Notes under the pieces: model-generated
The model's input: the letters and a program-made list of their open reading frames with translations, nothing else
What the model was told of the DNA's origin: nothing
Database searches by the model: none
Translations under genes and position numbers: made by a program
Part shown: positions 49,171 through 60,349 of the stretch, piece by piece
How positions within the stretch are numbered: position 1 is the first letter of the stretch
How the letters are laid out: every line of letters begins with the position of its first letter
DNA from: Cladobotryum mycophilum
Lineage: Eukaryota; Ascomycota; Sordariomycetes; Hypocreales; Hypocreaceae
Assembly (NCBI GenBank): GCA_036429605.1
Contig: CM071591.1
Location: forward strand, 2,108,001 to 2,172,000
DNA: 64,000 nucleotides
Direction of reading: 5' to 3'

Positions 49171-49552
49171 CAATGCAAGGAACCCGTTACATATACGCTA
49201 GCTGGGTAACCTGATGATCCGATATGAGATCATTTTCGCTATAAGGGTCCTCAAAGCGCTAACCGATGGGACCTATAGCAACAGGAATTCGTTTCATATA
49301 GGTCACAGCACCGGCGGCTGCTCAATGTTTCCAAATTTACGTACATCACTTTGAAGAAACGACATGCTCCTTATTCCAAAAACCGCCGAGGAAGCTCTAC
49401 GTGGCTTCTGACTACCCACATGTATGCAAAGGATTCGCCTGCATTGCCAGACATTGCTCCCGTTACCCGATATCTCCTACATGTCCCAACATCTCTACTA
49501 TTGCGAGAGACACCCCTCGTGTTATCGAGCATTTTCCCACCAAAATTTCAGA
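49171..49552. other. Spacer in the accessory island
   Basis: 382 nt between the degenerate copy and the orphan gene. Contains AATGCAAGGAACCCG at 49172-49186, which is also found upstream of the paralogue. No gene. Confidence 0.5.
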
Positions 49553-50868
49553 TCAGTCAAGCTCCATAGCTTCCTCCGCACCTTGTGACTGATCCGCCCA
49601 ATTCACTAGAGCGAGGATGTGGGATACAATCGACTCCCGATGGTCCGCCATCTTCATATCAAACCACTTTGTAGAACCGATGCGCAAGAAGCAAGAATCC
49701 TCGACTGCGCCTACGTCTGCTGCCTCATATCCCTCGAGATATTCGGGTGTCGTCTCGAAATGGAAAAACTTGATAAAGTGCGTGCTAGCAAGAATGACCA
49801 CCAGGCTACATGGCCCAAAGTAACAAGGAGCATCGGTTAGCATTGGTTGCGGAGGGGGTGGGTGAATAACTGAGAGATGGCGTACTCGGAAGCCGAGAGG
49901 GTATCGTGTGATAAATCCCTTCGTGAGGCCAGCGTTTCTCCGACCATTTGAGCCGATAACTCATCCGTTACAATTGGCTGACCATTGATGATTTTCAAGA
50001 ATTTACGCTTCCCTTCTAGGAGTGCAACTTGGCAGAATGAGTCTTCCCTGTAAAGCTGTATTCCGCCGTCGTCAATCGCCCGAACTACATAATTCCTAAC
50101 AGATGTCGAGTATTTGTAGCTTACTCTCTCGTCGCGGTAGTGAACAAAGGGGCGGTCCTTGCTTGGTCGCTGGGCATAACTCAGAACGCAACGAATAAAG
50201 CAACTTGCCAGGCGGATTGTTGCGTCTTCAACCGGTGGCCCGGCTGTCTTTTCCGTAAATCCAACGCTCTGAGCCGATTCAGATTTCGAAGATGGCCTAT
50301 TAGGCGAACTGCTGCCAACGTGCATTTCCGACGACGAAATATAGTCTGCAAATCGGTCCGGCGTTCTCCTATCCTGCGTAGGTCTTCCTAAGCTAGAAGC
50401 CCGATCAGATAAAGCTTGATCTGATAAATGATCCGGTAGCTCCAATTCACCACCCGACGCCTCCTCAGATTCTGAGTCCGGTGCTTGATCCGGTGCATCA
50501 ATTTGAAAGGAGGGGATTGGACGTCGCACAAAGCGAGTCAATGCGGCCCAGACATAGCCCAAGCTATCTGGCTGATATCGTTGAACGAGTTGAGGCTCGC
50601 ACTGGTTTACCAAGCCCGAGATACTATCTGGGCCCTGGATCAGACCATCGATACAAGGGTTCAACTCCCTCGAGTTAGTTGGAAAGAAATCTTCAAGCAA
50701 AGAGAGTCGGCTTCGAGCCGTGCTGCAAATGACCCGACTTGCAAGCAGCTGTTTACGGCCCCAACTACTGGCAGCACCCCGGAACCCGCCAGCTCTGTAA
50801 AGAGTATCGAAATTCACCGCTCCTTCTGCAGCCTTCGCAAAGGAAGAGGGATTCATAACAGTTTTCAT
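49553..50868 (-). CDS. Orphan fungal protein, possible PD-(D/E)XK-like motif
   Basis: Two exons on the minus strand, 50868-49871 and 49805-49553, give 416 aa. The 65-nt intron (donor GTTATT, acceptor GTAG, branch GCTAAC) joins SEYAIS to HLVVILASTHFIKFF. The middle (residues 125-215) is low complexity and rich in Ser, Asp and Pro. The end is folded-looking: STSVRNYVVRAIDDGGIQLY then VALLEGKRKF, and FIKFFHFETTPEYLEGYE with TKWFDMKMADHRESIVSHIL. Asp at about 266-267 and Glu-Gly-Lys at 285-287 are spaced like the D...ExK core of PD-(D/E)XK nucleases, but the fold is only inferred. I recall a broad family of such proteins in hypocrealean and related fungi without assigned function. It has no membrane segment or signal peptide. 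Confidence 0.68.
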
Positions 50869-51802
50869 AATAAGCCATGATAAATGACTAGAGGATTATA
50901 AGGATTTTTAGCTTGAGAGGGGATTCTGAAGATATATATCTGAGTCAGGGAAGAAGTTTGCATAGATGCCTTGCGTTCCCATAGTTTATACAAGAGATCC
51001 GAGGTCATTTATATACAAATAAAGAGATGGGAAAACAGATGGCTTCCATCATTTCGGGTACCATTGACTATGAGTGGATTCCGGCTATAGAGTTATCCTG
51101 GGAACTGAGGATAGTCATGCAGCCAGACAAGAGTGTGATGCGTTTTGAGAACATGATTCGCCCGCGGATTTGTATTGGTATAAGAAAAATGTAGATGAGA
51201 CATGACGGACGCTTAGCGAAGTCGGTCAGTAGTACGGTTTTGTTGGCAGTCCGCATATTGTATAAGGCAAAATCTAGAAATTCCATTTCTGCCTGGCGAC
51301 CCACCAATATTCAAAGCACCATTTAAACAGGCACCAACACAAGTATGGAGACCACTCGCCGTGATAGTAGCCTTACTGCAACTATGTGCGGGGCGAGTTC
51401 CAGAAATGTCCCTTTTTCATTGGTATACGGTAACTGTTGCATAATCGCTAGTTGTTGATGTTGGTCGTCAATGAGCTAGCCCAGTTGCCTCCTTTGAGTT
51501 GATCCGTAGACTTTCGCGGCCTTCGGTGATTTATGAACTTGGAAGTCTTGCTCGTCGTTGCATCCAGCCTCATAGGCATCACTACCAAGGAAATTTTGGG
51601 CAGTCATGCGCCCCACGGCAAAAAGTAGATAAGGTCAACACGCCAAAAGTATCTGCGCCTCTTCCAACAATGAACCTTCCCGCGCCATATCAAGGACATG
51701 TAACTGGTTCCTCGACTTTCTGTCGAGCAGAGTAACTTTCAACGCCGTCATCCTCCAATTTCCGCTTTCTCCCGGACTCAATATCCAAAGACGCTGGGAG
51801 CA
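50869..51802. other. Spacer in the accessory island
   Basis: About 930 nt between the orphan gene and the intact paralogue. Two short open frames near 51068-51307 and 51499-51735 have no supporting features. No gene called. Confidence 0.45.
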
Positions 51803-52801
51803 TCAGGGAAAAAGTCGATTGCGGAGCGAAGTGCCTGGCTTGTAAGGAATGGTTGTGATTTGAATCGACACAGATGGCCTTTCCGAGGGCGAAACAGCGG
51901 GAAAGTCAAACATGTCGAGCAGAACAGACGGAATATCAGCCGTATATAGGTGCATATGTTCCTTATCCTTAGATGTGCACAACACCTGGGACTGATTACC
52001 ACATGGTTAGTAAGGACGTATGTATTGTATTGCACAAGAGTGTATTTCCATACCGAGAATTGGGTCATGGAGGCCGCTTCCTCACGCCGACTTCGTCGGA
52101 GCCAGATCCTTCGCTGTTGCGCCATGGCAATCAACAAGGCACATATATATGGATCATGCAATGGCTGGGCAGGGCTAAGCTTCTTCCACCTGATGTTGAA
52201 CAAATCATGGAGCGGTTGGTTCCACCGATGATCGGACTGGCCGGGCAGAGTGTCTCTGCGCAATTGTTCAATGTGCTGACGATCAATGAGAGCAACCATT
52301 GCCGGACCCGTTATCCTAGTTTTGGGGTCGAAATCGCTCCGCAGAAAGAAACATTTGCATGTGAGGGTCTTGACGACAGCGCGGTTCAGATATAGACGCA
52401 AGTTTTTACTGCAGAATTTTTATACAATTAGTCGGCGATATTGTTGTAAAGATGAAAGATACAGACCGAGAATCGAACGGACAATCAGAATCTGCAAGAA
52501 CGCCTGCCATGTCATTTTCCCGATGAGAATATTTTATAAAGTAATATAATAGACGCTTTATATGCTTTGCGCCATTCCGGTCGCCCGTAAAATCAGATCG
52601 CCAAACGGGTAATTCAGCCTGAGAGGGCTCCTCGAAAGAGCACTGCAGTAAGTCCAGATGTCGCTTTGTCCAATGCAGAGGCTGGACAAGCAATCGTTCC
52701 CGACAGTTACGTCGAGCAATCTGATAGATGGACAGGCCCGCTGTCGAAGAATCGCACCGCTCAGAATCTGAGGAAGAGTGTGGTGATGGTGACATTTCCA
52801 T
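51803..52801 (-). CDS. Uncharacterised fungus-only protein, intact paralogue
   Basis: Three exons on the minus strand: 52801-52467, 52408-52054 and 51985-51803, giving 290 aa. The first intron (58 nt) uses donor GTCTGT and joins PFDSR to KNLRLYLNRAVVK; the second (68 nt) uses GTATGG, with branch TACTAAC, and joins TQFS to VLCTSKDKEH. Recognisable blocks are RRNCRERLLVQPLHWTKRHL, ALIDRQHIEQLRRDTL, WNQPLHDLFNIRWKKL, QPLHDPYICALLIAMAQQRR, and LHLYTADIPSVLLDMFDFPAV-like segments near the end. I recall such DPYICALLIA-type proteins as a large lineage-expanded family with no known role. No signal peptide, membrane helix or enzyme motif is visible. It is the apparent parent or sibling of the broken copy at 48077-49170. 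Confidence 0.65.
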
Positions 52802-53516
52802 GACTTCAATATGTTCAAGGGGTCTTGTTTGATGGGTGGCGTTGAAGCATCACGATGACTAGTGATGTAATCAGCCAAGTTGAAGTTCAGGGTGGGCGAC
52901 TTAATTAATGCAAGGAACCCGCGACAGACGCGTTCGATGCGACAAACCGGATCAAGTATTTGCCGACTTGTGTTGGCGAGGGAGAAAAGGCTGCGACGAG
53001 TTATTATGAATAAAACATCAAACCTCTCAATTCAGCAATTGTTTATACACCTTTTGGTGGCATCAAAAGAGCATGGAGTGGGAATGTGAAGGATGGTGCA
53101 GGCAAGTATGAATTCACTGTGCCTGTATTAATATTTTAGCGCCAGCAGTTGGACGGCCATTGTTATAGCTCACCTACAAGACTACAGTGGTATTAAGTAC
53201 TACATAGATCAATGAGTGCAGATGAACTGTTTTTATCAAAGGACGTTTAGAGCCAATGTTTGCCCTGTAATGATATTCAAATGGTTTCACACTACTTCTT
53301 CTATTCTATCATATAAAGGAGTGTGTGGTGTCGTCAATACCTAATGCTTTCATTTTCCCATGAAACCCAATGCCAAGTCTAATGCAACAACCTAGAGAGC
53401 AAAAGCAATTGTTGGCCTCCCATCTAGGCAGGCAAAGAAAGAAATTAATCCTAATGCAGTATATACACGCGCCGTTTTATCCCACGAATTCCATCACTCC
53501 AGCAGTCTACAGCTGC
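52802..53516. other. Region between the island and the glucanase
   Basis: About 715 nt. It holds AATGCAAGGAACCCG at 52907-52921, shared with the degenerate copy's upstream side. No gene. Confidence 0.5.
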
Positions 53517-54863
53517 TTACAGAGCGAGAGCAGCCAGGACCAAGGCGACGGCAGCAGCACCGAATGAGTTCAGCTGGCTACCGCTGTTACCGTGGATGGG
53601 AGTGGTAGAGGGAGCGCCGTTTCCACCAGTGGGCGAGCCAGCGCCAGAGCCGGGGTTGGAGCCAGGACCGGAGCCGGGAGCGGTGCCAGAAGGTCCAACA
53701 ACAACAGTACCATTAGTAGTGGGGAAAGGAGCCGTAGCCAGTGTGGTGGGAAGAACAGTGGGAAGGGCAGAAGAGTCAATCTCGCTGACAGAGGTAGCAG
53801 CAGGATCAGAGCCGGAGGTGGTGTGAGAGCCGGAGCCGGAGCCGTGAGTAGTGGCAGCACCCTTAGAGCTAGTGGGCTTAGAGGCAGCAGAGGTAGAGGT
53901 TTCGGCAGGCTTAACGTCCTTGCAGGAGAGATCGTAGATGGGCTTGGTGGTCAGCTCGGGTCCAATGAGACCGAAGCTAGGGCTTGGGGTAGTAGGAGCA
54001 GCGTCCTGCATGGTGTACCACCAGATGTTGACCTTGCCAAAGTTGGGGCAGCCAACCTGTTGCCAGTAGGTCTGGGCGTCCTGGACAGAGGCAATGGCAG
54101 CACCAGAGTTGGGTCCACTAACAGGCCAACCAGTCTCGGTGATGTAAATGTCTTTGCCGCCGCTAACAGCCTGAACCTTTCCAAGAGCAGACTCATACAG
54201 GGACTTTCCGTTCTGAATGCTGTTGGCGTTGGTGTTCTCGAAGTAAGGGTAGGTGTCCATGCCGAGCCAGTCGAGGTTATCAATCAGGATCTTGTTGGAA
54301 CCCTCAACGTAAGCAGTCCAGGTGTCAACGTGGCCAATAGGGGCATGCTCCAGGCAAGAACCCTTGATGGTGTCACGGACCTGCTTGACGTACTTGACCA
54401 GAGTCTCGGGCTCGGCACCGGGACCGGCCTTGGAAGCCTGGCCAATAGGTGTGACACGGTAAAGATCCTCACTACCAACGGAGATACCGGCAACGAGGCC
54501 ATCAAGCTTGTCACAGTACTGATCAATAGTGTTCTTCAAGGCAGCAATCTCGTCGGCGAAAGCAGCGTCACCAGCCGAGGCCCAGAGACCAAAAAGCAAG
54601 CTGGTCTTGGTGTTGATGGCAGCAGGAATAGCAGAAATGGGCTGGTTGCCGGTTCCGCCCTGAATCATGGTGTAGAGACGAGCGCTGGTGAAACCGCCGT
54701 CAGTGCCCTCGAGACCAGCGGCATTCTTGAACTCGGCTTCGAAGTCGGTCTGAACCTTGACTCGGCCATCAGTAAAGGTGGCACCATAGTTGAAGCCCTG
54801 GTAGGCAGCGTTGGCAGCGGTGAAGGCCGTTGCCAAGGATAGAAGGCTGGATGAGGAAGGCAT
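53517..54863 (-). CDS. GPI-anchored GH17 beta-1,3-glucanase (EglC/Bgl2-like)
   Basis: Single exon, 448 aa. A signal peptide (SLLSLATAFTAANA) precedes YQGFNYGAT. The GH17 catalytic pair is Glu132 (GISVGSEDLYR, proton donor) and Glu243 (IYITETGWPVSG, nucleophile). IWWYTMQDA and PIYDLSC close the catalytic part. A Ser/Thr/Pro/Gly-rich region (about 325-420) follows, with a C-terminal hydrophobic stretch after GNSGSQLNSF that fits a GPI-anchor signal. Enzymes of this type act on cell-wall beta-1,3-glucan at the plasma membrane or wall. There are no introns, and the coding strand is strongly biased to C-ending codons, which leaves a long spurious frame on the opposite strand. Confidence 0.94.
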   Translation of the reverse strand: MPSSSSLLSLATAFTAANAAYQGFNYGATFTDGRVKVQTDFEAEFKNAAGLEGTDGGFTSARLYTMIQGGTGNQPISAIPAAINTKTSLLFGLWASAGDAAFADEIAALKNTIDQYCDKLDGLVAGISVGSEDLYRVTPIGQASKAGPGAEPETLVKYVKQVRDTIKGSCLEHAPIGHVDTWTAYVEGSNKILIDNLDWLGMDTYPYFENTNANSIQNGKSLYESALGKVQAVSGGKDIYITETGWPVSGPNSGAAIASVQDAQTYWQQVGCPNFGKVNIWWYTMQDAAPTTPSPSFGLIGPELTTKPIYDLSCKDVKPAETSTSAASKPTSSKGAATTHGSGSGSHTTSGSDPAATSVSEIDSSALPTVLPTTLATAPFPTTNGTVVVGPSGTAPGSGPGSNPGSGAGSPTGGNGAPSTTPIHGNSGSQLNSFGAAAVALVLAALAL

Positions 54864-57087
54864 CGTGGTTTGTTTGAATTATTAAGATGATTTGTATAAA
54901 CTGAGGTTTTCGGTCGTAAGACGGGGTAGCTGAGCAGCCTTTTGTTGGAAAGCGAATGGATGTTATAGTGAGCGAGCCAGACAAGCGAATGTGAGGATGC
55001 TGCAGGTTCAAGCGAAAGACTAGGTCAAACTATCAAAGGAAGACCGAAAAAGAGAGATTGTTTGAGGAGATAAAGAAAAGCAGAAACAAGTGATGAAAGG
55101 AGGAGAGTAAGAGAACTAAAAAGAACCCGAGGAATGGAGCATGTAAATACTCCAGCCCTCCAGTCCATTTCTGTTGGCTGGTGTGGGTGTGTGAGTGGGT
55201 GGGTATGCATTGCATCAAGAAGCAAGGCACAAGGCACGGAGTGGATGCAGGGGGTTCCGAGTTACAGGATGCGACAACAACGGGGCAGGTCTGGGCTAGA
55301 ACTTGGAACTCTGGCCTTGTCCTTGGTTGGAACTGGAACAACCGCCGCCACCACCTCAAGCCAGGAATAGGAACCGCAAAGGACCCGTTGTTTTTCTGCA
55401 GTCCCACTCGAGGCGAGGAGAAGGAGGGCAAATACCCTGTTTCCATTGGTGAATTGAAGCCGGGGCCATCACAGAGGTCCGATCCATTGGAGCCTTTGGA
55501 GGCATTGCAGGCATCGCTTCCATGTCGAGGCACCTTGGATGTGGAGATTTTGTCGTCGGTTACTGTCCTTTTTTTCTTTCCTTTTCATGCCCTGTTTGCC
55601 ACTCAAGCTGGAACTGATCCATGATCGAGGTTCATTCTGGAGCCTCATCTGATCTCCGAATACGGGGCGGTTCTTTGTCCTCTTGGGAGAGACATTTCCA
55701 GCCATTCTTCCTCCCACTCTTCAATGCACCAAAAATAGGACCTTCACCTTCTCCAGCTATTCCGAGGCTGGGCCTGCGTTGAGGTGCTGGAGAAGGGCTG
55801 TAAAACTTTTCAGGCACCATCAACGCTAATCGATGTCATCCGCGTCAGCAACTACAAAGTCATTCTTTTTTCTCTCCTTCTTGTTTGCCCCTGAAAATCG
55901 TTACATTTTCCAACCGCCGAAGCAACAGCCACACCGGCCGGCAGAACGGCAATCCTATCCTTTCCTTCTTAGTGTCAACCAGTCAGCGTTCCGGGAGCTC
56001 CGCGAGGCGCCGCTGCCATTCTCCACCACCTGCAACCCTCTGGGAAGGGAGACGAAAGAAAGAAAGAAAAGAAAGAAAGAAAAAAAAAGGCCTCGTGTTT
56101 AGTGGATGCCGTTCCCTGGAAGCACAGCCCCCAGAAACAAACCCGCTTCCAGGATCAGTGGATATTAGGGGGTTGAAAATAAACTTGATCTTGGACTTGT
56201 AATGCTTGTATTATCGATATGGCGTACAAGTAAATGAAATGATAAACAAGATCACCGCAGCATTAATTGATTGATTAATTAGTTGCTGTTGCAGTTGTGC
56301 TTTGTTTCCAAGGAAGAGGAGCATTTGTGGAAAGTTGAGAGGCAAAAGGGCGACCCTGAAATGTGGGGCATGGCTGCGTAAGCTTTTCGTACCTGCATTT
56401 GCAATCCCACCCCCACCTCATAGCTCTTGCCTTTGTTGTCTCTCTCCTCTCACTGCAATTTTCCCGTCCAAAGCCGCCGAGAGAAACTACCCGGAACCAA
56501 AATCCACACGTGATGCTGCCATTCACCGTATAACAAACATCTTACCTTGTCTTCACATGAATAAGACGAAGTATCCATGGTACGTCTTTTCCCATACCAG
56601 CTTAGCACTTGGCAGCTTTACACTAACTAGCACACCGTACGGGGTACCTAGTACTTCGTAGACAAGGGGAAATTCGTATAGTTGTCTATTCAGGGGATGA
56701 CAGCAGATTACGCAATCAATTTATCCATCCATCCATCCATCCATCCATCGTATGATTTTAATGCTGTGCTCTTTTGCTATACTTGCAGCAAACTTAATGC
56801 AAGAGACCATCACAGGGTATACAATATTTGGTCAATGAGAATGACATGTCCTCAGAAGGAAATCCAAAGCGATGAGAGTCTTGTGCTATTCATGTGCTAT
56901 TGCTGCTTAAAAGGATCATCAATCATAATCATCAAAAATATCGCCAAAAATCGTACCTACAAATCCAGAGATGGCCCCTGGAACCAAGACCGTGTCATGA
57001 CCCCCTTTAAAGACTCCATGTACCAATATCCATAAACACGGCCCTCCCTTTTCAGGGTAGTAATAGTTACTAACCGGCATAAAAACC
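54864..57087. other. Intergenic region of 2.2 kb
   Basis: Upstream of the glucanase and downstream of TSC1. It contains an (ATCC)n tract at about 56723-56749 and GAAA-type runs near 56050-56090. The large size fits an extended promoter for a secreted cell-wall gene, but no gene is supported. Confidence 0.5.
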
Positions 57088-60000
57088 TCATGAATTGTTT
57101 ACAAAGCCCCGAATGCCCCTGAATGCTGTCGACCGTTTTTCTTTTTTGGGTTTTCCATTATCGTCCTTTTGCCTGTCCTTGCTCTCCTTACGAATCTTGC
57201 TACCAAACCCACCTAATAAATAGTTAACATAACCGTCATGTCGTTCAACGCCCTCGTTGTCAGACGCCAACTTACCACTGAAGTACCGCGAATCAGGACT
57301 CATGGATAGCGAGTCTGGCCCTTCAGGTCCCGCTGAAACAGTCTGTTGCAGAGGATGTAGGACCGCTGATGTGGGAGTTGGCGGGTTGGATCCTAGTGAG
57401 GGTGTGACGCTGTATGCCGTGGTCCCATAAATCTCCGCATCAGAAAGTAGCCGACGTGGCTTTGGCCTCGCCAGCATTGGACTGCCCGCCATGGATGCTG
57501 ATGTGGATAGATACTCCATCTCTGGCTCGGGAATGCGAGGCCGTTCAATTGTCTGTTGTTGCCTTGGTGGTCCAACTGTCGCTTCAGACTGCATATCAAA
57601 TAAGGACGACTGCAGCGCCGTATACTTGCGAGACAACTGCTTGTATTGCTTCTCTTGTTCTGCCTGTTTGGCTCTGTTTGCCGTGAGGGCACTCTCGAGA
57701 ACCTTGATTGAATGAGAGCCGGGCTTGTCCCGCTCCTCTTGGGCGGTTGAGATTTGACCTTGAAGTGATGCCACCTGGGTTTGGAATAGCTTCTTTGTGC
57801 GTTGCACCTCCGATTCTGCTGCTGCCAACTTCAACTTCAACGCCTCGACCTGGTTTTGCGCGTCCTTTGCTGAATTGACCGCTGTCTGCCTCTCCACCTC
57901 TCTAGCCTGGTTGTCTCTTTCTGACCGAGTGAGCCGGTTAACTTCGGCCTTGAGCCTGTCAATCTCTGCACCATGAATCTCGATAGACTGCATGTTCTGC
58001 CTTGCATTCAACTCCTTAACCTCGGCATCACAAACGAGTCTGCGAAGCTTGTCGCCTTCTCGCCTAGATTCCTCAAGTTCCCTTCGGGCGTTTTCAAGCT
58101 CTGCGTGTGTCTTTTTGGAATCCTCCCGCAATGTCTTCACCTTATTTGCCAAGTCTGCCTCCCACTTCTTGGCGAGGGCACGACTCTTTTCAGACTCTTT
58201 CCGGACTTGCGTCTCCGCCATCTTGGCTTCCTCGTATCGGCTCTTGAGATTGCGGTTCATCAGAATCAGGTTTTGGGTCTCGGCCTCAGTGGCGGCTTCT
58301 ACCATCTGCCTGCGCCTCAACTCTCCAATGTGAGCCATGTGTTGTTGTTTGAGATATCTTTCAAAGCTAAGATCATTTTGGAGCAGAAGAATTTGCCTCT
58401 GAAGATGGGCAATCTGAGCATTGCCGTCGGTCACGGAAGCAGGTGAGTGAGTTTGTGGGGGTGGGAGCATGGAGGTTGGTGGCCGGTCTGCAACCGAATC
58501 CTGGTGGCTGAGGGCAAGAGACGGCACGCTATCATTCGCAAGAGATTGATGGAGGCTGCTCTTGATCACCTTGTTTGACTTGATCATGTCTTGTAATTGA
58601 GTGTGAGATGCGGATTGAGCAAGTTGAGGTGGTAGAGTCGGGCTATCCAGGGTGGTTTCTCGAAATCGTAGCTCCCCTGAATCCCTGGCTGAGCGTTGGC
58701 TGGACAGTGAACCTCTTCGCATCATTGTTGATGGTGTTCGATCGCTCGCGATGGAATCGGTGCTTGACAAATGAGCGTTTCGCCAGTGATTGACTTTGGT
58801 AACCGAGCTGCTCAACAGTCCAGGATCTGATCTGACTCTATCAGAATCATCATTAATGACTGCTATCGACGGCCCAGATAGATGTGGTAGTTCCTGATCG
58901 ACAAAGTGCTGTGTTTCTGGCGCCAGACACAAGCTCATACATTCCGCCACGACCTCGGCAGCCTCACTCTTTATCCAGCGTCCGAAATCTGTCTTCTCGG
59001 ATTCGATCGTCAAGGTATACAAGTTGGGGTGAAGCACATGGCACCTCCTAAACTGTTCTGACTGGTGTCGAATTTCCGTGGGCTGAACCTCGATCTCATC
59101 TGGGTTAGATACATTGGCGTGTCGCATATATCTCTGGGGTTTGCGAATGTAATCCATAAAGTTGATTGGGTATAAACCGTAGAGAATTGTGTAATAGTTT
59201 GAAAGGTGGGTGATGGTCACATCCTCGGTTTCGGGTTCGAAAGAACAAATCTCCCAGCGACTAGCCTGTTCCGAGTCGTGGGATGGAAGCTCCAAGACCC
59301 CAGACCTTTCTCTTTCCCAGAAGAGGAGCCTTGCATAAATATTGAACAGAGTTGGAAGATGTGGCACAAGGGAGCTTGGCATATGAGGCAGCAGCATGAT
59401 CAAAGCTGTTAACGCGGCAGATATAACAGTGGTTGATGTGTCTTGTTGAAGGCATGTCAACAGATTTGTGAAGAGCGGTGTCTGCATGATTTGATGCAGA
59501 TGAGGTGGCTGACTCTGAAGATAGTCGCAGAAGAACCGTAGCGTAGCCTTCCTGTACTGTTTCTTGATAAAGCAGCTATTCAGTGAAGCGAAAAACTCCT
59601 ACAATTCGTCAGTCACTGGGAAGGCGATAGCCGTAAATCGTTATCATGATAGAACTTACCTTGGGTCTCTTCCTGCCAAAGTGGCCCAGTGCATCCCGGA
59701 GCATGCGCTCATTATGCTCAGCGGTCGCGTTCCCCTCGCTATATGCTGGATAGAATTTGTCCAACCATGTCGTAAACAAGCGATCGATAAAGGGATTGGA
59801 AGCAGAATCGTCGTCGGCAATTTCGTGATATTCGTCAGCGAGAGTGACAACGTCCATCAAGGCTGCGATAGTCTCATTGACAATGTTCTTCTCGTGGTCG
59901 GTCTTGTCCAACAGTCCCCTGCAAGCATCGAACCAAGCCAATATACGTTCTGGAGTCTGGAGCACAGGAAGCAGTCGACGCATGATACCCATCCATGCTC

Positions 60001-60349
60001 CGGATGTCGCGGGGTTGCCTCGGACATATTTGTCAAAGATGAGCATAAGCTCTTCCTGGAGACGATCGGAGGCGGCTTCGTCATACTTTTGGTGTCTCCG
60101 CAGATAAGCAGCGATGGTTTCGACGAGATCGTCAGGTAAGGGGACGGTTGGTTCCACGATGAAGTCTTTGATCGCCTTGGATAGTTCCTTGAGAGTACTA
60201 TCGAGTGGGTCAGTTAATCAATCAGAGATGTAAGGCCCCTGCGCCTTGTTGGATGGACTACTGTTGGCGCAAGCCATTCCTCCCTCCCTCTCCCTCTCCC
60301 TCTCTCTCTCTCTCTCTGTGTGTTTCTCTACTCACATTGAAGAAGCCAT
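57088..60349 (-). CDS. tsc1: Hamartin / TSC1-like protein
   Basis: Three exons on the minus strand: 60349-60336 (14 nt), 60197-59660 and 59598-57088, giving 1020 aa. Exon 1 encodes only MASS plus two bases of the next codon. The N-terminal helical core (LKELSKAIKDFIVEPTVPLPDD; HLSNYYTILYGLYPINFMDYIRKP) matches hamartin. A Ser-rich linker follows, then a coiled coil from about 460 to 760 (ALAKKWEADLANKVKTLRED; ALKLKLAAAESEVQRTKKL) and a basic tail. Hamartin binds tuberin (TSC2) and restrains Rheb and TOR signalling; that complex is inferred here by homology. The first intron (138 nt) is purine-rich in the transcript from a (CT)n repeat near 60286-60318 on the plus strand. Confidence 0.93.

Noticed and set aside
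53592..54842. Long open frame (416 codons) antisense to the GH17 glucanase
   Set aside because: Its composition (Ser, Gly and Val repeats) mirrors the strongly biased codon use of the glucanase on the other strand. No family features.
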